Assembly (NCBI GenBank): GCA_025201765.1
Contig: MU623457.1
Span: forward strand, 54,088-118,087
DNA: 64,000 nucleotides
Source: Daldinia sp. FL1419
Taxonomy: Eukaryota > Ascomycota > Sordariomycetes > Xylariales > Hypoxylaceae
Direction: 5' to 3'
This document shows, piece by piece, positions 55,145 through 64,000 of this stretch. The position numbers and the translations under genes were made by a program. Position 1 is the first letter of the stretch, and every line of letters starts with the position of its first letter. Under the pieces are notes generated by a model. The model had not been told where the DNA came from, made no database searches, and saw only the letters and a list, made by a program, of their open reading frames with translations.

Positions 55145-57258
55145 ATTTATTATATGATTTTCGTTGACACCTTGACATGAATACTACTATGAACGATGAG
55201 ACAGCGGGGAGGACGAGCGATTTAAGTAATAAGAGAGCCTACCCTGAGAGCCAAATATAAATCGTAGATAGGTGTTAAAATAGGGAGGCGTTCAAGTAAG
55301 GGGGAGGGGCAGTGGCAGAGCGTTCTTAGCAGATTGCTCGTATACACATTTCTACTCCGCCGAGTTTGTATATAAACATAATTCACAAAGCATCGCAGCA
55401 GAACTTCCGCAGCAGAACCCGACGGTAGACGAGTATTAAGCTTGGGATCGTTGAAGACAGGCCGCTAAGATCTGAGCACACACAGCTCCTCACGCTACTT
55501 GATCTTGGCCCGGATGTGGACCCATGTCCTGGCAACCGGAAGCGATCGACTTATGCACTACACCATCCCATCCAAAAGGTCAATGTAACCCTATTAGTAG
55601 ATGATTATTCACTGGTGGCTACCAATCAGAACTTCCATATCTCCTTCGTGTAACGAAGGCGCAGGAGTTTTGGAATAGTGCTCCATACGAATATGAGTGG
55701 CGTCCGTACGGATAGCATTTAGATCTGCGATATCCGATCCTATAGAAAGCACGTCGGGGTGCTAACTCAACATGTTTCATCCATATCCGACGTATACGAA
55801 GCGTTCGGCTCGGTCGGAATGGAAATGACCCATGAAGAGAATGACATGACTGAGCCTTGGGCGTTATTGGGATATATTTTTTTAAAAAAAAGAAAAAGAA
55901 AAAAGAAAAAGGAGATAACATGGTTCCGGTTTTCTCCAGTGTGTTAAGCATTCAAATCCGTGTTCTAATCCCAAATTTAGAACCTATCATTTCCCATTCT
56001 TTATTCTACTTGTCTAAATTTAGGACTAGACGTACTGGTCTTTGAAGGGGAAAAACGAGCTATTAATACAGTAGTAATAGTGCTACGTGAGTGGTAGATT
56101 CTGATTAGAATCTCTACTATTGGCCGGAGTTTTTAGGATAGGTAAAGGCTTATTTCCGCCATACTACGCATGAGATCAACGTTAAAGGTGCAGGGAATAT
56201 ACTAATCCAGAAAAATGAGGGATCTCTTAGGACGAATCACAATAGGCAATGACTTATTAGTCTCGGGACAGGGAGGTATGATATGCGGTCGATATCTTAA
56301 TATTCAGCCTTTTTGGCTTGTATATTACGACTTGGGAACATTATTCTCTCACTTAATATCGGGCAGTGATTTATACGCTTACCAAGTGATTACTCAAGAT
56401 GTACTATTCAACATGATGGACAACACCAACTCGAAGTAACCTTTTGCATAATCTTACTGACTGCGTATGATGATCTCTAAATATTGTCTACGTAGGTAGT
56501 AAAGCCGAGCCGAGCCTGCCCCTATAAGTATCTCTATCTGTTATATTAGATAGGACCAATACCTACTTGCAACGCCATGTAAGAAGTAAATATACTTACT
56601 ACCTACTTACTAGTGATCATAGAAACCGCCATTTCCCCTCTTGAGCTAAACACACAAGTAAGGATGATCGGGGCTTCAGCCCTCTCGTCCTACTCCAAAA
56701 AACGTAGCTAATCAATGCAGACCCCTGGGCCAGAGACTAGGTTACATAGTAAGTTGTAAGACAATAGGAAGCTGAATGTGGAGGGAACGTATCAAATTTC
56801 CATGATGAAGGAGATTTTCTCAATATATAATTCTGACGACTCGGCTTGCTTTCCCCCTATCATATTTTTGTGGTGGCGGCTTCCAAGATATTAGTCCTTA
56901 TACACTTTATGATTGATCGTAACTGATATCAGGAGAGAATCAACATTGCTGAGGTAGAGGGCAAAATCATGATTACGAAAAGCCTCTACGTCTCATCGCG
57001 TGGAGCTCGCCGTGGAAAGTGAAACCCCCTATTTATCCTTGAAACGAATTCCTTATGAAATATGAGAAGACATCCCTTTCCTTTACGGTCGCATCTTTAT
57101 CTGGGAGCCACTCCTGGGTATGAAGTTTATCTTATCAACTCAAAGTTTTTTTTGGAAATCTTAATACGCTATTAGTATTTGGATAGGTATTCTCGGATTA
57201 ACGAGACACGCGCTACCTTAAGACTTTATTTAAATATTATGGTTATAGAACAGATACG
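55145..57258. other. Intergenic, no supported gene
   Basis: This 2.1 kb lies between divergent genes. A T7A8 palindrome with an A/G-rich flank lies at about 55877-55911. TAGGTA words occur at about 56494. Small open frames (for example 56215-56439) have no recognisable product. Confidence 0.45.
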
Positions 57259-58802
57259 ATGCCAAGCGAGACCGAGCAAGCTTTTATCCGAGAGGTCTGG
57301 GGACTACAGGGTACTGCTTACCTTGTCGTTGCGCTTCGGTTCTATAGTCGGTTCTCGATATTAGGATGGAACAGTTTGGCATGGGATGATGGGATCATGC
57401 TTCTAGCTATTGTGAGTCAATCATCGTGTCTACCATATTTATTTAGGGCTGCTTCTTACGTTCTCTGCATACCTAGGTAGTCCATACAGCAGAATCGCTC
57501 ATGGCATATCTTGTTGTTGCTTATTGGAAAGGATTGGCTAACAATGCGATGACGGATGAGCAACGGGCAACCCTTCATCAAGACTCAAACGAGTGGCACC
57601 TACGAGTGAATGGATCTAAGACTCATGTTGCTGGCCTTATGCTCTATACAACCCTACTCTGGTTATTAAAGGCGTGTTGGCTGATCTATTACTCGCGTCT
57701 AACGTATACCTTTGCAGCCACTCCTAGGCATAGTCTGGTGCTAACAGTGCTCATAGGGAGGGACTTAACAATGTACATCGGCTAATACGTTATGGGATAA
57801 TTATCGTCAGCGTGACTTATATCTCTTGTCTACTTGTTGCCTTTTTAAAATGCATTCCATTTCACCACCAGTGGCAGATCTATCCATCACCAGGGAGTAG
57901 GTTTCAGCCAATTTACGAGAAATTCAGATGCTAATATAGATGTCAGATAGATGCATGCCCGCAATTTCTACTGTCCAAACCATATTTGTTATGATTACAA
58001 ACACGCTAACTGATTTCTATCTGATGGCGATACCGTTACCAGTCAGTATATTTATCCTACCATACTCGTAAGTGGGCTAACGTGACTTAATATTTAGGTG
58101 GTGTGGAAGTCCCGTCTTCCGTGGAGGAAGAAACTTATACTTCTAGTTATGTTCGGTGGTGGGTTTCTAGAAATGGCTTTCGGTATTTTAAGATGTGTTT
58201 CCATCCTGACAGTAAGTCATCACCTTTTCAAATTGTTTCGGCTATTATCTGTTATACCTTTCTGAGTAGGCCGAGAGAGTCTGCTGATAAACTGGATTAC
58301 GCAGCTTGGCGATACCGATCCCGCTCAGTCTGGGTACTGGTCTGTCCGCGAATCATTTGTTTCCGTCGTTTTAACGAATATGCCTATGGTTTATCCCATG
58401 TTTAGAAGGTTTATTGAAAAAGGTCTTAGCGCGAGTAGGTCCAAAAACGCGAGCCAGGCAGCCATCAGGGGTTACAAGCTGAATAGTATGCCGGGAGGTG
58501 CTACATCTGTAGACAGAAGGCAGAAGCCTTCATTTTACAAGCCAAACGACATGTCGTGGAACTCTGAGGAGAACGTCATCGTTGACGGAGGGCAGGACCA
58601 TTCTATGACTAGCGGGGAGGGTGCTTCTAACCCCTCGAAGGAGCGAGCAATTGAGATTTCGTCTAATGGAGATGGGATGCATGAAGGATCAGTAGGTCCA
58701 ACAGACGGTAGCCATCAGATTATGGTTACCAGAGAATATATAGTTACAGAAGGATCGAGACGTGGTTCGAAGAACTTGGGAGGCTCAAGCTTTTTGAACT
58801 AG
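57259..58802 (+). CDS. Rhodopsin-like (Pth11/SAT4-type) seven-helix membrane protein
   Basis: Six exons: 57259-57411, 57477-57703, 57757-57896, 57947-58041, 58098-58211 and 58278-58802 (417 aa). The protein belongs to the fungal integral-membrane family with a seven-helix, rhodopsin-like layout: helix 1 with VVALRFYSRF and WDDGIMLLAI, TAESLMAYLVVAYW, GLANNAMTDEQRATL and LRVNGSKTHVAG, LLWLLKACWLIYYSRLT, PGNRCMPAIS, TDFYLMAIPLP, then VVWKSRLPWRKKLILLVMFGGGF and SVRESFVSVVLTNMPMVYPMFRR. The tail of about 130 residues is soluble and Ser/Gly-rich. The family contains Pth11-like receptors and many proteins of unknown role. The acceptor of the last intron (58277) was chosen because the usual TAG six bases earlier breaks the frame, so this junction is less certain. 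Confidence 0.85.
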
Positions 58803-58987
58803 GCGATACTTCTTGAGGCTTTATTGCTTTATCCCCGGAGGGGGGGGTCTCAACCCAACACCTTCATTCTGGACGCGATGTATGAAGACTTGAGAATTCT
58901 ATTAAATTTCTCGAGACTATGGTTTAAACCTCTTGATATTGGAGCACGGTTACTATCTGGGTAACTTGACATAAGTCCTATCATAAC

Positions 58988-59777
58988 TTATGACTTGATG
59001 TACTTGGATCCGATTCCCTTCTGCACGGCGGAGCGCTGGGCAACACGGTCAATCCACTGGAGTAGATGTGGGAATTGTTCAATCTCCTGTCTCGTGAAGC
59101 CGCTCCGTTCCCACCCCTTAACCCAGGGCCAGGTCTTTATGTCCGCTACGGAGTACTTTCCTTTGCCCTTTCCAGCGAGGTACTCTCTCGGCTCGCCAGT
59201 GTACTTTCCGGAGAGCCTAATCTCGAGTACGCCATACACCCTCAGCGTCTCATTTTTGAAGCGGTTGATGGCATCTTTACCATATTAGCCCTTTTCACCT
59301 TTCAGTTTTATGCTTGTCGGTGAACTTACATTCAATCTTCTCAGGAGCAACCCGAGTGAAGTGGTTTACTTGACCCTGGTAAGGGGCACCTGATCCGTGC
59401 CAAAAGAAGGTCCACTGGAGCGCTTCGTTGCTCTCAAGGTCATCTTTGAAGCCAAACTTATTGTCTTTGTCGGCAGCCTGTAATAAATACCAGAGTTCGG
59501 CTGATGTCTCGTGGACCGTAAACGGGGGACTTTGATTATTATCAACCAACACAGGAATGCGACCGTTAGGGTTCAATCGCAGAAACCATTCCTTCTTTTG
59601 CTCATTGGTCGAGATATCGATCAATGTAGTAGTCCACGATGTACCATAGGCCTCAGCAAGTTCTTCTAGGAGGATCTGTACGGCCTGTCCGTTCGGAGTA
59701 TTCTGTGTGATCAGATGAAGACCCTTGGCGCTTTTTACGTCTTCGGGCGTTTCGGAGATGTATAGCTTGTCTGCCAT
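58988..59777 (-). CDS. Ure2p-like glutathione S-transferase
   Basis: Two exons: 59777-59330 and 59274-58988 (244 aa; 55 bp intron). The N-terminal thioredoxin fold shows TPNGQAVQILLEEL at the glutathione-binding helix and NPNGRIPVLVD with its cis-Pro, then the HETSAELWYLL segment that binds the gamma-glutamyl group. The C-terminal helical domain includes WTFFWHGSGAPYQGQVNHF and, after splicing, INRFKNETLRVYGVLEIRL and SVADIKTWPWVKGW. Exon 2 was identified by frame and by the conserved EYAINRF join. The length and the motif pattern fit the fungal GST class related to Ure2p, which conjugates glutathione to electrophiles or reduces peroxides. The genes on either side are membrane proteins and give no pathway. 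Confidence 0.92.
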
Positions 59778-61066
59778 TGCTAGAATAATTGAAGTGTTGA
59801 CAAATTCTAATAGATTCTAGTATTGAAGATTGGCTTGAAGTGTGTATTTTCGGGAGGGGAGAATAATACGAGTGCAGACGTGGCTATCGGCACTTTATAT
59901 ACAACCTGCAAGGGAGGTACTTATAGATGTATTATTGCATTTGCCTATGAGGTAGCTAAGATGAAAAACGAGGGGTTGATGAGGAATCAATGTCATGACG
60001 ACAGAGTGCAACAATATTGCGAATCAAACATCAGTAAGATACGCGTATTGTGTCCAAATCAGGAGAAATTAATAATGTAGAATCTAAAAGATGCTCCATT
60101 TGTAATCATTTATAGTGTATCTCATGCGTGAATTGACTTTTCACATAATAAAAATAGAACGCGATGTTATGGAATCATTATTATTATTATTATTAGTGAT
60201 CGCACGTAAACGAAATGCGGGGTGTTAAAAGATGACTTACAGTACCTAACGTCAGTTAACTACCTACTGTACCTACTGTATTGTACAATACCTACACTAC
60301 TGTGATAAATTCTAAGGTTAGCAGGTTACGGTGTGCACGGACCATGGCGTCTTCGCTTCTCGGCGTAGAAGAATATGAAACGTTATAATTAACTAGGTAA
60401 TGAAACCGGCAAAGATACGGCCAGCCGTGATCGAATTCGGCGAATCCAGAAGATCGGCACAATAATTATTAAGCGGATAAAGAAGGGAAGAATTTAAATT
60501 ATAAATTCGATTTAATAGTATTAACTATCAAAATATTTACTTGCGTTCTCTTGTATTGCATACCAAGGTACCTAGGGAGGTATTCTCAAAATGCGAGTAC
60601 ATGTCACTGTGGTATCAATACGGATATTCGAGCTTGATGTTCTCTCCATTTACGGTTTGTTAAAACAATTTGAAAAAAAAAAAAAAAAAAAAAGCGAACA
60701 AGTCCGGATATTTCTCTACGGGAGTGTTTTGGATAGGTAATTATTGCTAGCCTAAGGGTATCATCATACCAATTAAAGCTGTTAGTTAATGTAGGTATAT
60801 ATAACCAGGTAATCGTACGTCTTCTATACTAGATACTTTCTGTAAACGTATAACTATGCTAACAAAGAAAAATAAAGCCGGACGCTGTCCGTTCCACGAC
60901 GTCCCCTTCGCCAAACCTGTCATCAGCAAATTACTAACATGTATCATATTTCTATCATTTCTCCTTGGATTGTCATGGTGTGCGGACTTGGAGCGATTAG
61001 GGTAAAGAGAAAAATAAGGAGTCATTCCGTATAGCATAAAGAGATTCGCACCGACTGTCGAGCCTA
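59778..61066. other. Intergenic, poly-A tract and ATT repeat
   Basis: This 1.3 kb includes the promoter side of the GST gene. An ATT microsatellite lies at 60178-60197, an A21 run at 60673-60693, and TACCTAC-type words at 60258-60295. No gene was seen. Confidence 0.5.
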
Positions 61067-62469
61067 CTAAACGCCACCTCTCGGATGTCCGGGATTATGA
61101 GTCAACGACAACTCGTCCTCTACTCTGTCGAATGATCTTCCTCTTGTCTTATCCGTCTCATGGTTGGAAGCAGTCTCCGAGTTTGATGTGCTCTCTACTC
61201 GAACGTCGACTCTCCTATGGATTCCGTTCATATCCTTCATATCTTCAAAGTCTTCTTCTGATCCCCTGCCTCCTACGGTAGTTGTGTGGTATGTATTCAT
61301 CGGGACTGCATCGTTATGGCTGTGATGAATACCGGAGCGTCCAATTTGACTTCGGTTCTTTGCGTATGAAAGAGAAGGGTCGTGCTCATCCGTTTCCTCG
61401 TCTCCTAATCCAGCTTCTCGGGCGACCTTGGTAATTAAGTTGGCCATAGACATTTCGATATTGAGTTTCACCATATACGCAACAGGGTGGAATTGCACGA
61501 AAACGATTGGATTCGGGTGGGACATTAAGCAAATAAGCATGACCTTAACTGGGTTAGAAATCGGTTCCTTATAGTTCCCAACGACATTGTTTAAACTTCC
61601 ACTTACATCCATTAGAATTGAGACGACCATAAGCTTGTCGTTGAATTTGGCTAGAGGGGCGTATTTAACCAATCCATGCTGCTCAACGAGCCGCTTCCTG
61701 ACTGTTCGCGAGAAATAGAAATTGAGGGCGGCATCAACAACTAAGATTAGACACTTGGAGGTCCTATCCCAGTACTTATTAATATCAACGTACCTATGAG
61801 GTTAGGGTTAGTAGTTATCGCAGAAGAAGTAATTGGTATTTTACTTACAGCTGGCTCACAGGAGGAACCATGTGGGCTGGAATAAAAATACAAAAGACCG
61901 CGATATTGATGGCTGTGATAACAATAGCAGTCCCATATTTGAGCTTTTGTATAGTATCTTGACGCTCTGCGATAACCGCAATTCGATTTATGATGATCTG
62001 CATGAGAAATTGGATCTCAAAAACCCATGATAATAAAATAAAGAACAGTAGTGGTACGCTATGATTATTCATTTAGCTGACAGTAATAGGACGAGTATAG
62101 CAAGCTTTTACTTACGTCGGATGATCACCAAAATGGTCGTCAATCCAAAGGTAACCAACGATAAGAAGGACTAAGTTTGCTGTTATTTCTCCCCAGATCA
62201 TATAAATCTATAAGTACCGTGTTAGAATATCAGGACAGTAGCGTCGTGGGCATGCACGCCTCCAAGATGGTGTGTCTCTTTGGCCAAATACATTTCATTT
62301 CCTTTAACTGTTTAGGGGAACCGGTAACGAGGTTACTCACATATGTACTACGAAGGGGATGTCGATTTCGTCGTGTTTGTTTTACGGCCTCCCAAACCGT
62401 CAATAAACCAAAGCCCATCGAGAAGCCCGCAGCCAAGGAGGCAACTTGAATATCGGATTTGCTGACCAT
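61067..62469 (-). CDS. Conserved fungal seven-helix membrane protein
   Basis: Five exons: 62469-62341, 62207-62116, 62058-61849, 61793-61607 and 61543-61067 (364 aa). I recognise this as a fungal integral-membrane family without known function. Family blocks: VASLAAGFSMGFGLLTVWEAVKQTRRNR at the N-terminus, YMIWGEI, WVFEIQFLMQIIINRIAVIAE, GTAIVI, YWDRTSK, VRKRLVEQHGLVKYAPL and VQFHPVAYMVKLNIEMSMANLI. A 63 bp intron (61544-61606) keeps the frame open and would add 21 residues if missed; without it the MDVMLICLMSHPNP helix is continuous. The C-terminus (about 100 residues) is soluble, with many Ser, Glu and Asp residues. Its fold may resemble microbial rhodopsins, but no retinal lysine could be assigned. 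Confidence 0.85.
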
Positions 62470-63909
62470 GGTGGGCAAAACTCGCAGTACTCCCTTTGCT
62501 GGACAACGATGGTAGCGGTAGGTTTTCGGATACTGAGAGTTGACGCACGATCACATCAAGAAAGGTGGCCGGCTGGGGTAGTGCCACAATATTAATCAAT
62601 ACTGACGAAGAAAACTTGGGGAAATATCATGGCTACCAAGATATTTTAATTCGACTTGTCAACCGAGCTGAACTTGTTAAGTCCCGGGGCAATGGGCCAG
62701 CCAATGCTTGTAAATTTCCGCTATTTTAGGTTAGTGTCTCGCGATTTGGCACATTAGCTCAGGTAGCGGAACGATGCCGGATATTGCCTCGATGTAACGA
62801 GTTTTGTTTGGATCTACCCTCGAGACTATTGCATCTTGAGGGGTTTTGGTTGCCGATCGAGACCTCTATTTATTAACCGTTTTCATTTAGTACAAGACGT
62901 TAGATATGGTACTGGTACTATTAAGGTATAACTATACTATGTAACTATCTAAGTTAGCTACCTAGGTAAGTAGGCATACGAGACCCAGATATACCTAATA
63001 TAGGTATAACCCGAAAACTAAGTGGGATCGGACCTAGATATTGTGGAATTAGATGGGCCCTTTTATTTCCACTATCCCGTTTCAAAATGAAATCTAAAGG
63101 CTGCGGCATCTTAGTTTGGCTCATGGAACTTGCCTTGTACATAGTTAAAAGAAAAATTTTTTTTTTAAAAAAAATAAAAATTTTATTTAGCTATATATGA
63201 AAATGTGTTGCAAGTGTTGCAATGTCGATTGGGCGCAATGAGACTCAAACTTGCTCCCAGATCGCAACTAAAAATCGTAGCTAACGTTGTAAGTCTAGCG
63301 GCCGGGTTTAGTAAGCGGCGAATTCTCTGGCGTTAGGCTCATTAGGCTCATAGGCTCATAAGCCGCACGGTTCCGGCATTGATGGACCCGCTAATTCATG
63401 CGAGTGATAAAGTGGATTTTGAATTTTTCAGCTGCAAGGGTCCCGAACGGTCTTTCTCTTCTTTGCTTTCTCTTCGCCCAAAGAAAAGGGGAAGATCAAA
63501 TTTAGCTATTACGCGTATTAACGCTATAAATTGCCATACCCCTATTATTTGACTGTAAATAAATACTATTCGCCTTGAATAATTATTTACCTAAGGCAGG
63601 TAGATATCTTCGCAGGTAGTTTAGAGGTAAATAACATCAAATCTTGAAAACTCCGTTGAACCCAACTAGTCGCGTGACTCTTATTAGCAAGTATCGTGGA
63701 AAGAGTTTCTAAAGACGAATCCAGGCAAAAACTCCGGATAGTTCAGCCTCTAGAACGTTGCTAGATATATGAAGAGGAAGTAGTATGTGGACTCGATACG
63801 TTAGTAGCCTCTCGCTTCGGGAACTCCTTGTTTCCATTAACCGGGGCCGGGGCGAATTCGGCGTCTTATTACGTTAGTTGAGCGGGTACCTGGACGCAGG
63901 TACAGTACA

Positions 63910-63978
<69 letters not shown>

Positions 63979-64000
63979 GGGGGGGGGGGGGGGGGGGGGT
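62470..64000. other. Gene-free end of the window with poly-G
   Basis: No gene is supported. Contents: TAGGTA-type words near 62956-63007, a T/A palindromic run around 63156-63185, AT-rich sequence, and a final G tract at 63910-63999 broken by one A at 63978. The last 90 bp are likely either a genuine G tract or a sequencing/assembly artefact. Confidence 0.6.
63910..63999. repeat. Near-pure 90 bp poly-G tract
   Basis: 68 consecutive Gs (63910-63977), one A at 63978 and 21 further Gs to 63999. It is directly visible. Tracts of this length are rare in fungal genomes and often appear where reads fail. Confidence 0.9.

Noticed and set aside
1..64000. Scan for tRNA, rRNA and CRISPR arrays
   Set aside because: No cloverleaf with matching A and B boxes, no rRNA-like block and no regularly spaced repeats were recognised by eye; a covariance-model search would be decisive.

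Overview
This window is nuclear DNA from a filamentous ascomycete, most likely a Sordariomycete. The Xylariales are a guess from gene content and from the abundant intergenic TAGGTA/TACCTA-type words. Evidence for a fungus: genes are broken by 48-95 bp introns with GTAAGT/GTGAGT-like donors, CTAAC/CTAAT-like branch sites and short distances to the acceptor. The gene set is also typical: Zn2Cys6 regulator, Pth11/SAT4-like membrane proteins, UbiA-type membrane enzyme, metacaspase, RED splicing factor, ERJ5-like J protein. There are no operons. I joined exons by reading frame and by family motifs; most models close to a whole number of codons, and exon coordinates are given in each entry.

Layout. 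0-5 kb: an unresolved fragment, then a seven-exon 2OG-Fe(II) oxygenase-like gene of 1032 aa with apparently lost active-site residues. 5.5-9.2 kb (minus): a nucleoside hydrolase and a RED/IK-like splicing factor. 9.4-9.8 kb: a 432 bp element with 40 bp inverted ends and a 5 bp target duplication. 11.2-13.6 kb: a secreted copper amine oxidase. 13.9-14.9 kb: an uncharacterised four-helix membrane protein. 16.3-21.8 kb: a UbiA-type membrane prenyltransferase/terpene cyclase, a cyclase-family hydrolase and a Baeyer-Villiger monooxygenase, the last two divergent from one 0.9 kb promoter; this looks like a small terpenoid-type gene group. 22.2-26.5 kb: a WW-domain protein and a metacaspase. 27.7-28.9 kb: a serine beta-lactamase-like hydrolase. 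31.9-35.2 kb: a conserved fungal protein and an ER J-domain protein. 36.4-38.3 kb: a sugar transporter with an unresolved exon junction.

40-55 kb is catabolic in character: an MBL-fold hydrolase, a Zn2Cys6 activator, a salicylate-hydroxylase-like flavoprotein, an allantoate-permease-type MFS transporter and a phenol-2-monooxygenase-like flavoprotein. These five together read as an aromatic-compound uptake and ring-hydroxylation group. 57-62.5 kb: two unrelated multi-pass membrane proteins flanking a Ure2p-like glutathione transferase. The last 1.5 kb has no gene and ends in a nearly pure 90 bp G tract, which may be an assembly edge.

I found no convincing tRNA, rRNA, CRISPR array or intact autonomous transposon. 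Intergenic regions make up a large share of the window and carry short TAGGTA-type repeats, homopolymers and AT-rich stretches. Product names rest on motif recognition without a database search.
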